A stretch of DNA of 64,000 bases. Origin: Bdellovibrionales bacterium. Its GTDB lineage: Bacteria; Bdellovibrionota; Bdellovibrionia; Bdellovibrionales; UBA1609. Both the position numbers and the translations under genes were made by a program. Shown here in pieces: positions 17,517 through 26,911 of this stretch; within the stretch, counting starts at the first letter, position 1; the number at the start of each line of letters is the position of its first letter. Location: the NCBI GenBank assembly GCA_016714165.1, contig JADJNU010000001.1, forward strand, positions 1,860,001 through 1,924,000, in the 5' to 3' direction. Under the pieces are notes generated by a model, which worked only from the letters and a program-made list of their open reading frames with translations, had not been told where the DNA came from and did no database searches.

Positions 17517-18899
17517 CTAACGAAACTTGTTCACCAGCTCCTTAAAATAATTCCCACGCTCAACATAGCTATCAAAAATATCAAAACTCGAAGCCCCAGG
17601 GGACAATAAAACCGTATCCCCAATTCTAGACTTTTGGTACGCGATCAGCACAGCCTCCTCAAAAGTTCCAATCAAGAAGGTTTCAGTGAAATCGCCGACG
17701 TCCCGATTGATCCGCTCTTTGGCTTCACCAACTAAAATTAAAGTCTTGACCGATCGCTTGATACGGTCTTTCAGGGGCAGATAATTGAGGTTTGTATCTT
17801 TACCGCCCATTATCAAAATCACATTCTCATCAAAAGCATCTAGGGCTCGCATGACCGCGTGAACATTTGTCGCCTTTGAGTCATTATAAAACTCGACACC
17901 CCCCACCCGTCGCACGTATTCAAGTCGATGGGGCATGCCCGGAAAATCATCGATCACTCTCTGGATGGCCTCATGAACGGCTCCGTGCTCACGCGCAACA
18001 AGAATAGCTGCCATTACGTTCTCATAGTTATGCTTACCGCGAATCTTAGCGTTGCTCACACTATAGTACTCAATCTCTGGTCCGGTTCTCACTCGAATCT
18101 GGTCTTTGATTAATACAGCTCCACCAATGTTCATAATTTGAGGTTCAAGAGTCGGTCTGCGAGAGAAATAAAAAATACGACCCCTCTGCACGGCCGGATC
18201 ACGGGCCAGTTCTACGACCGCATTGTCATCGGCATTCAGCACGCTGGTCGTTGATTGATTCGTATTAAGGAAAATTCTTCGCTTGGCGTTCACATACTCT
18301 TCCATGCTTCGGTAGCGATCTAAATGATTTTCTGCCAAATTCATAAACACAATATTTGTAGGATTAAAATTTTCAACGTGCTCAAGTTGAAAACTACTGA
18401 CCTCTGCAATTACGACCGGCGCCCTTTCACCCGAGCGAATATACTCGCTCAAAGGCGCACCATAGTTTCCACCCACCCAGGTATTGACTCCCGAGCGTTT
18501 CAAAAAAAGCTCCACCAGATGAGTGGTGGTCGTCTTTCCGTTAGTTCCCGTAATTGCAATTATTGGTTCCTTAATGAGTTGAGCGCAAAACTCAAACTCA
18601 CCTGACACCTTAACTCCATGACTTCGAGCGTAATCAAAAATCTTCAGATGAGGAGGAACCCCCGGACTGAGAACAATGAGATCCTGCTGCAAAAAAGTTT
18701 TGGGTGTGTGTCCGCCCAAGTCATAGTTGATTTGTAGGCCGCTTAATTTTTCAAGATAATTCGAGAGCTCTGCCTTCGACTTGTGATCACTCACAGTGAC
18801 CTCAGCCCCCTTTTCGACCAAAAGGTGTGCCAGAGAAACGCCAGTCCTGGCCAATCCGACGATCAGTATACGCTTGCCCTTCAATTCCGAGAGTTCCAT
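17517..18899 (-). CDS. murD: UDP-MurNAc-L-alanine-D-glutamate ligase MurD
   Basis: ATP-dependent ligase adding D-Glu. The 460-residue protein has the N-terminal motif ILIVGLARTGVSLA, ATP motif GTNGKTT at 118-124, EVSSFQLE and the MurD block YNDSKATNVHAVMRAL with ILIMGGKDTN, ending in LLSPGASSFDIFDSYVERG. It follows mraY by 18 nt. Confidence 0.97.
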   Translation of the reverse strand: MELSELKGKRILIVGLARTGVSLAHLLVEKGAEVTVSDHKSKAELSNYLEKLSGLQINYDLGGHTPKTFLQQDLIVLSPGVPPHLKIFDYARSHGVKVSGEFEFCAQLIKEPIIAITGTNGKTTTTHLVELFLKRSGVNTWVGGNYGAPLSEYIRSGERAPVVIAEVSSFQLEHVENFNPTNIVFMNLAENHLDRYRSMEEYVNAKRRIFLNTNQSTTSVLNADDNAVVELARDPAVQRGRIFYFSRRPTLEPQIMNIGGAVLIKDQIRVRTGPEIEYYSVSNAKIRGKHNYENVMAAILVAREHGAVHEAIQRVIDDFPGMPHRLEYVRRVGGVEFYNDSKATNVHAVMRALDAFDENVILIMGGKDTNLNYLPLKDRIKRSVKTLILVGEAKERINRDVGDFTETFLIGTFEEAVLIAYQKSRIGDTVLLSPGASSFDIFDSYVERGNYFKELVNKFR

Positions 18900-18917
18900 C
18901 GATTTAATCCTTCCTTA

Positions 18918-19994
18918 TTATCGCAACTTGAGAGTGCTGAGACTCAGCACCGCTAAGAGAATAGAAATAATCCAAAACCGGACGATAATTTTTGTTTCGT
19001 CCAATCCCTTTAATTCAAAATGATGATGAATGGGAGCCATTCTAAAAACACGCTTACCAGTTAATTTAAACGAGGCCACTTGAGTAATAACTGATAGGGC
19101 TTCCACAACAAAAACTCCGCCCAAAAGAATCAGCAGCAGTTCGTTCTTCGTCAAAACCGCCATTACGCCCAAAAATCCTCCAAGAGACAAACTCCCCACA
19201 TCCCCCATAAAAACCTGAGCCGGAAAGGTATTAAACCACAGAAACGCAAGACCCGCCGCTACGACGGCAGCCGCCAATATCGTCAATTCGCCGGCGCCTT
19301 GAACGTAAGGTATCGCCAAGTAGTGAGCGATCTCAGCATGTCCTGAAACATAGGCGAAAATCATAAAGGTACCGGCACAAACAATAACAGGAAATATGGC
19401 CAAACCATCCAGACCATCGGTCAAATTGACGGCATTGGCACAACCAACAATCACTAGGCTCGCAAAAAGGACATATCCCCAGCCCAAATCAATATTAATG
19501 AATTTCAAAAACGGAACTGAAAGTACGGACGAAAGACTCCCGTTCCAAACTAAAAAAGCCACCGTCAATATTGAAATTCCAAACTCTAACAACAATCGAA
19601 TCCGGCCCGACAAACCCTTTGAATTCTTTTTTGAAACCTTTAAAGAATCATCACGGTAACCAATGGCACCAAAACTAAAAGTGACAAAAATGACTGCCCA
19701 AGCCATTGGATTTAAAACGTCCACCCACAAAAGAAATGAGGACAATAATCCCAATAAAATAAGTCCTCCCCCCATGGTGGGAGTGCCCGCCTTTTTTTTA
19801 TGGGATTGAGGACCGTCCTCACGAATATTTTGTCCCAGCTGACGACGAAGCAAGTGACGAATAAAAAATGGACCCAATATCCAGCAAAGAAAAAAAGCCG
19901 TAAAAAAAGAGATAAAGGTCCGAAAGGTAATGTATCGAAAAACATTGAAGGCTGAAACCGATACAGACGCCTCATGAAGCAAACGATATAACAT
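18918..19994 (-). CDS. mraY: Phospho-N-acetylmuramoyl-pentapeptide transferase MraY
   Basis: Integral membrane enzyme that makes lipid I from UDP-MurNAc-pentapeptide and undecaprenyl phosphate. The 358-residue protein has many hydrophobic segments, the motif KKAGTPTMGGGLIL, the catalytic Asp region GAIGYRDDSLKVSKKNSKGL, NAVNLTDGLDGLA, FLWFNTFPAQVFMGDVGSLSLGG and the histidine motif MAPIHHHFELKG. It sits between murF (26 nt) and murD (18 nt). Confidence 0.98.
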   Translation of the reverse strand: MLYRLLHEASVSVSAFNVFRYITFRTFISFFTAFFLCWILGPFFIRHLLRRQLGQNIREDGPQSHKKKAGTPTMGGGLILLGLLSSFLLWVDVLNPMAWAVIFVTFSFGAIGYRDDSLKVSKKNSKGLSGRIRLLLEFGISILTVAFLVWNGSLSSVLSVPFLKFINIDLGWGYVLFASLVIVGCANAVNLTDGLDGLAIFPVIVCAGTFMIFAYVSGHAEIAHYLAIPYVQGAGELTILAAAVVAAGLAFLWFNTFPAQVFMGDVGSLSLGGFLGVMAVLTKNELLLILLGGVFVVEALSVITQVASFKLTGKRVFRMAPIHHHFELKGLDETKIIVRFWIISILLAVLSLSTLKLR

Positions 19995-20020
19995 TTAGTT
20001 TCCGCAATTAAAGGTTGTGT

Positions 20021-21442
20021 CTACCCGTCAAAGTCGACGGGATTCCAAACCCGCAAAACTTGTTCCAGCTTCATGCCTCTTGAACCTTTTAAGGCGACAA
20101 TATCTGACTCGTTTAACACAGAGCCCACTTTAGATGCAAGATCTACTTTGTAACCATCTGATAGGATTAAGTTTTTACCAAAGCTACTGAGGCCAATACC
20201 GCGCTCAAAATCAGCCCGGTGGGGTCCCATAAACCAGATGATTGAGGCTCCCGCATTTCCAGCCCGCCGTCCCAACTCCTCATGAAACCGCGAGGAATCC
20301 ATCCCGAGCTCGAGCATTTCCCCGAGCACGAGTATTTTGTTCCCCTCGCATGACACTTCAGTAAAATTACTCAGCAGAGCAGCCATGCTCTCAGGATTCG
20401 CATTGTAACCATCGAATAGCACCCGGGTACCCGATCGCAAACGCACCAGCTGATTCCGACCCCAAGAGGTCTTCAGACCTGCCAGTGCCTGCCATATAGC
20501 ATCTGGCTCCATCTCCAGACTGAGAGCCAAGGCAGCCGCTGCCATGGTATTCTCCACATTGTGACGACCAAAAATCGGAATGCGGACCTCTCCCTTTTTA
20601 TTTCCTATGTGCCCATTGACCCTGATAAAATCAAGGCCCACTTCAACAACGTTCAAGTCGACATCTCCATGACCAGAAAAAGTGAAGATTTTTTTTCTTG
20701 CTTTCAAGTTTTTCCCAATACTCATGGTGGCCGATTCATGCATTTTCCTCGTGAATGAATTGGCCAGATTATAAATTTGAATTGAGTCGGGACAAGTTCT
20801 GTAAATTTCCCACTTTGCCTCAGCAACAGCCTCTTGCGATCCAAGTTCGCCAATATGGGCACTTCCCACATTTGTCACCATTGTGATGTCTGGCTCGGCA
20901 ATGCGACAAAGCTCTGAAATCTCACCAGCATGATTCATGCCCATCTCAACGACGGCGACTTCATGCTCTGGGCGAATCCCCAAAAGAGTGATCGGAACTC
21001 CCCAATGGTTATTATAGCTACCCTGACTGAAATGCGTCTTATATTTTTTCTGCAAAATACTCGCGGCAAATTCCTTTGTCGTCGTCTTTCCAGATGATCC
21101 TGTAATCGCAACTATCTTTGCCTTATTTTTTCGGCGCCAAAAACGACCCAAACTCTGAAGAGACTTTAAGGTGTCGGAGACTTCAATAAGAGTCATCTCC
21201 GGCTTCAAGCGCTCCATTTCAGGAAAGGTTCTATCAAAAAGCGCTCCCTTCGCACCCTTATCAAATGCTGCACGAATAAAATCGTGGGCATCAAACCGCT
21301 CACCGCGTAGCGGGATAAAGAGCTTTCCAGACAAATCCGCGCGAGTGTCCGTTCCCACTCCATTCCAAGCGGTCTCGTGCCGAGATAAAAGCTGCCCGCC
21401 GGTGACCTTCAAGATTTCGTCGAGCTTCAAGTCCCATTTCAT
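20021..21442 (-). CDS. murF: UDP-MurNAc-tripeptide-D-alanyl-D-alanine ligase MurF
   Basis: Last cytoplasmic Mur ligase, adding the D-Ala-D-Ala dipeptide. The 473-residue protein has the ATP motif GSSGKTT at residues 115-121, the MurF block NNHWGVPITLLG, EMGMNHAGEI and VLFDGYNANPESM. Its start overlaps the murE stop by 4 nt. No ddl gene is present in the cluster, so the dipeptide must come from a ligase encoded elsewhere. Confidence 0.97.
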   Translation of the reverse strand: MKWDLKLDEILKVTGGQLLSRHETAWNGVGTDTRADLSGKLFIPLRGERFDAHDFIRAAFDKGAKGALFDRTFPEMERLKPEMTLIEVSDTLKSLQSLGRFWRRKNKAKIVAITGSSGKTTTKEFAASILQKKYKTHFSQGSYNNHWGVPITLLGIRPEHEVAVVEMGMNHAGEISELCRIAEPDITMVTNVGSAHIGELGSQEAVAEAKWEIYRTCPDSIQIYNLANSFTRKMHESATMSIGKNLKARKKIFTFSGHGDVDLNVVEVGLDFIRVNGHIGNKKGEVRIPIFGRHNVENTMAAAALALSLEMEPDAIWQALAGLKTSWGRNQLVRLRSGTRVLFDGYNANPESMAALLSNFTEVSCEGNKILVLGEMLELGMDSSRFHEELGRRAGNAGASIIWFMGPHRADFERGIGLSSFGKNLILSDGYKVDLASKVGSVLNESDIVALKGSRGMKLEQVLRVWNPVDFDG

Positions 21443-22929
21443 TTTAAAAACTCCCCGGCGACTAAGGTATCAGAAAAAAAGATACGTCCCGTACTCAAAA
21501 TCTGATAATTCTCATGGCCTTTGCCAGCTATAAGCACGACATCTCCTGGCTGAGCAGACATGATGGCCATCTTGATTGCCTCCCTCCGATCCGCCTCAAC
21601 AACCACCTTGTCCCCGATAAGGGGTTTAGGTGTCTCAGAGATGATCTCGCAAATAATCTTCTCCGGGTCCTCACTTCGTGGATTATCCGAAGTCACATAG
21701 ATGAGATCAGAGCCATTCAAAGCCGCCCGCATCATCAGGGGCCTCTTTCCTCTGTCTCTATCGCCACCGCAGCCAAATACGGTGATGATTCGAACGGGCA
21801 GTTGACCCTCGCGCCGAATTTCATTTAGTCCCTCAAGCACAAACCTCAAAGCATCATCTGTGTGCGCATAATCAACGAACACGTGAACTGGACTGTTTGG
21901 GTTACCCACTCTTTCCATTCGGCCCCGAATGCCACGAAATCCAGCCAAAGCTTCACGACAAGTCTCAGCTCCAGCGCCAGCGGCCGTCCCAACAGCAAAG
22001 GCCGCCGTCGCATTGTAGACATTGTGAATACCTATCAATGGAATTTCTAACCTGACCACTCCGCCAAGGTATTTCAATCGATAATTTGTGCCAGAAAAAT
22101 CGGCCTTTTCCACCTGAAAGGAAAAATCCGCTTCCCCCTGACCATAGGTCCAATTCACTGACCGGCTAGAAATCTGAAGTTTCTTTCCGTAAGGATCATT
22201 GGAATTGATGATCGCAAAAACCGGAGATTTCGTAGAACGGGAAAGTATCTCATCAAAAAGGCGCTGTTTTGCAATAAAATAGTTCTCCATTGTTCCATGA
22301 TAGTCGAGATGGTCTCGGGTTAAATTGGTAAAAACGACACAGTTAAAGGGTATCGCATCGACACGATATTGAGAAAGAGCGTGACTTGAAACTTCAAAAA
22401 CGGCGGCCCTCGCCCCAAGAGAGTTAAACTCTGAAAGTCTCCTCTGTAAATCAATTGCATCAGGCGTCGTCATCTGAGTTTCCCAGGTGTGAGCGCCAAC
22501 ATGATGATCAATGGTACCCATAACGCCCGTCGTCCACCCATAGCGATTGAGAATGGCTTCCGTCAAATGAGTTGTGCTCGTTTTCCCGTTTGTTCCCGTC
22601 ACTCCCACACAAAAAAGATTCTGAGCCGGATTTCCGAAGAATCTGCTTGCTAAAATGTCGAGGGCCCTCCGAGAGTCCTCCACGACAACGACGGCACCGC
22701 GGTAATCAGGGGGCACCTTTGCCTCACTTTCAACAACCAATCCGATCGCTCCCCTCGCGCAGGCCTGAGAAATAAAATCATGCCCGTCCAAGGCCTGACC
22801 CCGAATAGCAATGTACAAGGAACCTGAGTTTACGGAGCGCGAATCTCGACAGACTGAAGTGACTTCAACCAGAGGATCATCTCCCCATTTCAATTGAGAA
22901 TAGACCGACAATAGTTGGGCCAATTTCAA
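21439..22929 (-). CDS. murE: UDP-MurNAc-tripeptide synthetase MurE (meso-DAP type)
   Basis: ATP-dependent ligase adding the third stem residue. The ATP motif GTNGKTS is at 112-118, the carbamate-lysine region reads VFTNLTRDHLDYHG and the substrate-selecting motif is DNPR at 415-418. In characterised MurE enzymes DNPR marks meso-diaminopimelate as substrate, so the peptidoglycan is likely DAP type. It starts 41 nt after the ftsI stop and is translationally coupled to murF. Confidence 0.97.
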   Translation of the reverse strand: MKLAQLLSVYSQLKWGDDPLVEVTSVCRDSRSVNSGSLYIAIRGQALDGHDFISQACARGAIGLVVESEAKVPPDYRGAVVVVEDSRRALDILASRFFGNPAQNLFCVGVTGTNGKTSTTHLTEAILNRYGWTTGVMGTIDHHVGAHTWETQMTTPDAIDLQRRLSEFNSLGARAAVFEVSSHALSQYRVDAIPFNCVVFTNLTRDHLDYHGTMENYFIAKQRLFDEILSRSTKSPVFAIINSNDPYGKKLQISSRSVNWTYGQGEADFSFQVEKADFSGTNYRLKYLGGVVRLEIPLIGIHNVYNATAAFAVGTAAGAGAETCREALAGFRGIRGRMERVGNPNSPVHVFVDYAHTDDALRFVLEGLNEIRREGQLPVRIITVFGCGGDRDRGKRPLMMRAALNGSDLIYVTSDNPRSEDPEKIICEIISETPKPLIGDKVVVEADRREAIKMAIMSAQPGDVVLIAGKGHENYQILSTGRIFFSDTLVAGEFLK

Positions 22930-22970
22930 ATGACTCCCCCTTTTTTATTTACCCGATCCAATTTGATTTG

Positions 22971-24947
22971 CTACAAATCAATGCTATCTGCTGGTTTTAG
23001 CAAAATTTGGATGGGCTGACCAGGGCTCAGAACACCACCTGGGGCCGGAACCGATGATACAACAACTCCAGACCCGCGAATTCGAAATTTAATTTCCGTT
23101 CCCCTCAATTTTCTTACAACTTCTCGATAAGTCAGGCCCCTCAAATCAGGCACTTTGCCCTCAGCTTCCATACGCTTGGATTCGTGCACCGACTCCAAGG
23201 CTCGGCGCTTGAGGTCCTCTGACCCAACAATCTCAGGTTTCCGTCTGATAATATCGCCTTCAGACAGAAGGACGGGAGCCAAACCCCATCTCCTGACAGC
23301 AAAGGCTCCAAGACGCGAAAAAACAGGAGCCGCAACCTGAGACCCATAATACTTTACGCGAGGATTGTCGACAGCAATGTAAATGACAAACCGTGGATCG
23401 TTTGCTGGAACAAAGCCTGCAAAGCTCGAGATATAGGCCCCGGCCTTGTATCCTCCCACATCAAAATCTACCTTCTGTGCAGTACCTGTCTTTCCTGCGA
23501 CCGGAAATCCTTTGATTCGTGACTGGCTCCCTGTTCCAGTGGCCGATGTCGCGTTCGTTAACATGAGTGTCAGGGTTGCCGCATGATCTTGCGAAATAAC
23601 TCGGCGCTCAAGCCTGCGCTCTTCCTTGTCTTCGACCTTCAAGTCATCAGAAAAAATCCGTTTCACAAGTCGAGGTTGACGCCAAATTCCGCCGTTCGCA
23701 ATCGCAGCGTAGGCCGTCGCAAGCTGCAGTGGAGTTGCTGTCATTCCCTGACCAAAAGAAATATTGGCCAATAAATGCTTATTCCAGGTCTCGCGGTGCA
23801 AGACTCCCGTTGTCTCCCCCATAAAATCCACGTGAGTCCGTTGGCCGAATCCAAAGTCGTTTAGCGTCCCTCGCAATCGTTCCTCGCCCAACAGGAATGC
23901 CAATTTGGCCGTCCCCACGTTTGAAGAGTAAGCAAGAACCTCACTCATCGATAATATTCCAAATTCATGATCCGCTTCGGCTTCACGAATAATGCGGTTA
24001 TTCACTTCCAAGTGGCCACCTTGACAATCGATGGCCGTATTTGGTTGCGCCACCCCATATTTCAGGGCAGCTGCCATAACAAATGTTTTCATGGTCGAAC
24101 CGGGCTCAAACGCGTCAACAATTGCCCGATTGCGCCGAACCGACTGGGGATAGCTCTTCGCAGAATTCAGATCAAAACTCGGAACCTGACCAAGTGCTAA
24201 AATATCTGAAGTTCTCGCATCGAGAATGACACCAACTGCTGAGTCTGCTTGATATTTCTCCACGGTGGATTCTAGTTCTTGCTCCAACATAAACTGGAAT
24301 TGATTATCAAGGGTAAGTTCTAAGCTAAAGCCATCGGGAACCTGTGAATAAAAATTTCCACCCTCAATCAAAGGCCTTCCTCTCGCATCTCGGGGAAGGT
24401 GAATCCGTATTTGTCGACCATGCAGGTGTTTTTCATATTGCCTCTCCAATCCCTCCAATCCCTGTCCATCTGTTCCCACGAAACCCAAGCTTGCTGCTGC
24501 CAAAGAGTTATTTGGATAAATACGCTTGGGCTCTTCGATGAATCCCAAACCGCGAATTTCCCATTTGGCTATTTCATCTTTCTGCTCTTTAGACAAATAG
24601 CGTTTGATCCACAAAAAACGCCTGTTCTTTGCTGATAACCTTTTGATTATTTTATGACTGTCAACTTGTAAGAACCGACCCAATCGCCGACCAACAGCCC
24701 CCGGGTTTTCAATTATTTTCGGATCCACAAAAAGCGAGTGAGAAGAAACTGTCACAGCCAACTCTCGTCCCTCACGATCATAGATGGCCCCCCGTCTCGA
24801 TCTCAGAGTGAGCATAGTTTCAAATTGTCTCTTTTTAAGTTCCTCCAGTCTAGGATCTGCAACCAATTGCAGATAACTCCCCCTCAGAACCAAGCCTCCC
24901 CACAACATTAGGAACAAAAGAAAAATCAAAGAAATTCGTGATTTCAT
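22971..24947 (-). CDS. ftsI: Septal peptidoglycan transpeptidase FtsI (PBP3) with C-terminal PASTA domain
   Basis: A 658-residue class B penicillin-binding protein. It has a short cytoplasmic N-terminus and one membrane segment (about 6-22), a dimerisation domain with LRSRRGAIYDREGRELA, and a transpeptidase domain with STMK at 284-287, SSN (SSNVGTAKL) and KTGT at 486-489. After the enzyme domain, residues from about 592 (VPDLRGLTYREVVRKL) to the end form one PASTA domain. PASTA is common in Gram-positive division PBPs but missing from E. coli FtsI. It lies between ftsL and murE. Confidence 0.95.
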   Translation of the reverse strand: MKSRISLIFLLFLMLWGGLVLRGSYLQLVADPRLEELKKRQFETMLTLRSRRGAIYDREGRELAVTVSSHSLFVDPKIIENPGAVGRRLGRFLQVDSHKIIKRLSAKNRRFLWIKRYLSKEQKDEIAKWEIRGLGFIEEPKRIYPNNSLAAASLGFVGTDGQGLEGLERQYEKHLHGRQIRIHLPRDARGRPLIEGGNFYSQVPDGFSLELTLDNQFQFMLEQELESTVEKYQADSAVGVILDARTSDILALGQVPSFDLNSAKSYPQSVRRNRAIVDAFEPGSTMKTFVMAAALKYGVAQPNTAIDCQGGHLEVNNRIIREAEADHEFGILSMSEVLAYSSNVGTAKLAFLLGEERLRGTLNDFGFGQRTHVDFMGETTGVLHRETWNKHLLANISFGQGMTATPLQLATAYAAIANGGIWRQPRLVKRIFSDDLKVEDKEERRLERRVISQDHAATLTLMLTNATSATGTGSQSRIKGFPVAGKTGTAQKVDFDVGGYKAGAYISSFAGFVPANDPRFVIYIAVDNPRVKYYGSQVAAPVFSRLGAFAVRRWGLAPVLLSEGDIIRRKPEIVGSEDLKRRALESVHESKRMEAEGKVPDLRGLTYREVVRKLRGTEIKFRIRGSGVVVSSVPAPGGVLSPGQPIQILLKPADSIDL

Positions 24948-24962
24948 TTTACATCCAGCGAA

Positions 24963-25262
24963 TTATTGGGGCAGAGCAATCTGAGAACCCATCATCTGAA
25001 TAATCTGGCCAACTTTTGCGTCATTCAAAGTGTATTTAGAAATGGCGATTCTTTTAACACGATCGGGTCGCGTAATTTGTGCGTATTGCATAACGAGTAG
25101 ACGATGGCGATCACGAAGGACCTTGTAATTCCGAGACACCGCAAACACCGAATATCCCATTCTACGCACTTCCATTTTTAAAAAAACGAGTGTAAAAAGG
25201 GTGGCGATAATAAGAACAATACTCAAAAATGGCTTCAATTCACTCGCTTGTCCCCGATCCAT
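24963..25262 (-). CDS. ftsL: Cell division protein FtsL
   Basis: A 99-residue bitopic protein with one membrane segment (FLSIVLIIATLFTLVFLKMEVRRMGY) followed by a short coiled-coil-prone periplasmic part. Sequence of FtsL is poorly conserved; the call rests on size, topology and its fixed place between rsmH and ftsI. It overlaps the rsmH 3' end by 28 nt. Confidence 0.85.
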   Translation of the reverse strand: MDRGQASELKPFLSIVLIIATLFTLVFLKMEVRRMGYSVFAVSRNYKVLRDRHRLLVMQYAQITRPDRVKRIAISKYTLNDAKVGQIIQMMGSQIALPQ

Positions 25263-26185
25263 GTTTTAACCCCCTTCAGCTTTTTTTCTCTTTGGCCCCT
25301 CTGAAAAACTCGAAGCTTTGCGCTGCGAGCCCTTGGATTGTCCTTCGCTTCAACACGGTCTGCCTGTATGACCTTCTTGTTTACAAGGAATCCCCTATCT
25401 AAGTGCTCTCTAAATGCATATTTAACAATTCGATCTTCAAGTGAGTGAAATGTGATAACAAGAAATCGACCCTGATCAGCCAAGCATTCAATCATTGGCA
25501 AGATGACCTCTCTCACCACCTCAATTTCACGATTCACCGCCAATCGCAGGGCAAGAAAATATTGTGTCGCAGGATGACACCCCTTTTTCCGCCATCCCTC
25601 ACATTTTTCAATCAAGGCAGAAAGTTCGCCTGTTGTTGTAAACAATCGATTACGGCGAGCAGCTATAATTGCTTCAGTGACTCTTCCTGGTCGGTGCAAT
25701 TCGCCAAGGGAGCGAAACAATTCATTCAAGTCATCGGCTTCCCAATTATTAATGATATGGGCGGCGGTGAGGTCTCCTCTTTGGTCCATTCGCATATCAA
25801 GAGGGCCATCATGATAGAAACTAAAACCCCTCTCGCCACGATCAAGTTGGGGCGAACTCACTCCGAGATCTAACAAGATCAAATCAAAGCCGCTGCCGCC
25901 ATGGAATACTTCTGCAGCTGCCTTCCAATCCAAAAAAGATGCGAAATTGGAACGCATTAAAACGAGCCTCCCAGATTTGATTTCTGCGGCAAAGTGACTT
26001 TCCCCATACTCAATAGCGTCCGCATCTTGATCAATTGCAAAGACTTTCAGAATCGGAAACAACTTCATACAAGCCTGAGTATGCCCACCACGACCAAAGG
26101 TTCCATCAAGCATAAACCGCGGAGAGGCGCCAAGCTCTCCCGCCATTTTAAGAACAGATTCAAGTAGGACGGGTATGTGTTCCAT
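25235..26185 (-). CDS. rsmH: 16S rRNA (cytosine(1402)-N(4))-methyltransferase RsmH (MraW)
   Basis: SAM-dependent methyltransferase modifying C1402 in the ribosomal P site. The 316-residue protein starts MEHIPVLLESV, has the SAM motif MLDGTFGRGGHTQACM, the block FDLILLDLGVSSPQLDRGERGFSF and DMRMDQ, and the C-terminal FHSLEDRIVKYAF with NPRARSAKLRVF. Its ATG shares one base with the mraZ stop (TAATG), so the pair is translationally coupled. Confidence 0.97.
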   Translation of the reverse strand: MEHIPVLLESVLKMAGELGASPRFMLDGTFGRGGHTQACMKLFPILKVFAIDQDADAIEYGESHFAAEIKSGRLVLMRSNFASFLDWKAAAEVFHGGSGFDLILLDLGVSSPQLDRGERGFSFYHDGPLDMRMDQRGDLTAAHIINNWEADDLNELFRSLGELHRPGRVTEAIIAARRNRLFTTTGELSALIEKCEGWRKKGCHPATQYFLALRLAVNREIEVVREVILPMIECLADQGRFLVITFHSLEDRIVKYAFREHLDRGFLVNKKVIQADRVEAKDNPRARSAKLRVFQRGQREKKLKGVKTWIGDKRVN

Positions 26186-26661
26186 TAGGATTCACCCATT
26201 TCTAGTCGATCCAATGCTGCCATTTCTTCCAAAACTTCTCCAAAATTCTCGGCCATGTTATCGTAAAGTAATTTCCAGGCTTCAGCGGACCAAATCTCAA
26301 ATTTGCTACCCATTCCCACCAATACCGCATTTTCCTGTAGTCCAGCATAGTGCCTCAAACTCTGTGGAATCAAAAGTCGATCCTGAGCATCGACCGAAAG
26401 AATATGAGCGCCCGACAAATAAAAGCGCCGAAAAGCCTGGACCTCCCTTCTAAGAGAAGGGAGCCTTCCGATCTTTGACTCCAGAACTTCCCACTCCGTC
26501 ACTGAACAGATCTCTAGACAACGCTGACCTTGATATTGACCATTTGTGATCACAACACTTGAATCCCTCTCAAACATGCAGCGACGGTAGTTTGAAGGTA
26601 TCTTGATTCTGCCCTTCGGATCGATTTTACATTCAAACCGTCCTCTGAATACCGCGGTCAT
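26185..26661 (-). CDS. mraZ: Transcriptional regulator MraZ
   Basis: DNA-binding regulator of the dcw cluster. I place the start at ATG 26661 (158 residues), with GGAAGG 6 nt upstream, because family members begin MxxxFRGRFxxxxDxKGRxxIP, seen here as AVFRGRFECKIDPKGRIKIP. Two SpoVT-AbrB-like halves follow, the second being HILSVDAQDRLLIPQSLRHYAG. The frame stays open to 26838 but that part crosses the promoter and operator, so it is not coding. MraZ is known in other bacteria to bind repeats before its own gene; matching repeats are present here. Confidence 0.95.
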   Translation of the reverse strand: MTAVFRGRFECKIDPKGRIKIPSNYRRCMFERDSSVVITNGQYQGQRCLEICSVTEWEVLESKIGRLPSLRREVQAFRRFYLSGAHILSVDAQDRLLIPQSLRHYAGLQENAVLVGMGSKFEIWSAEAWKLLYDNMAENFGEVLEEMAALDRLEMGES

Positions 26662-26740
26662 CCTCAACCTTCCCGACTGAGAGGAAAGCCCATCCATGGG
26701 CTCCCAGGACAAAACAGGAACAAGCCATCCCGCCTGTATT

Positions 26741-26767
26741 CCACTTTTTGCCACTTCCATCCACTTT
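26741..26767 (-). promoter_or_regulatory. MraZ box: three AAGTGG repeats at 10-bp spacing
   Basis: On the plus strand CCACTT occurs at 26741-26746, 26751-26756 and 26761-26766, so the minus strand reads AAGTGG three times with exactly one helical turn between copies. This matches the published form of MraZ operators: tandem short G-rich repeats at 10-bp period, AAAGTG-type in Mycoplasma and TGGG-type in E. coli. The first repeat overlaps the -10 element of the putative promoter, which fits repression. Confidence 0.75.
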
Positions 26768-26790
26768 AGCAGAGAGCGGTTACGCGTCAA
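26763..26790 (-). promoter_or_regulatory. Putative sigma70-type promoter of the dcw cluster
   Basis: On the minus strand TTGACG (26785-26790) and TAAAGT (26763-26768) are separated by 16 nt. The -35 matches five of six consensus positions and the -10 four of six. Transcription would begin near 26756, within the MraZ repeats, giving a leader of about 95 nt before mraZ. Confidence 0.6.
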
Positions 26791-26911
26791 GATGGGGCAA
26801 ATCCATTTGGGCTCTCTGTCCAGGCGTGTTACCATCAATCTGCGCGGCTAAGGACAGAGGGCCTGCAGACCAAAGATTGGTTTTGATCATCACATGGAGG
26901 TAAATTGACGA

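Noticed and set aside
26662..26838. N-terminal extension of MraZ by 59 codons
   Set aside because: It crosses the promoter and MraZ boxes, and the family N-terminus and ribosome site fit ATG 26661.
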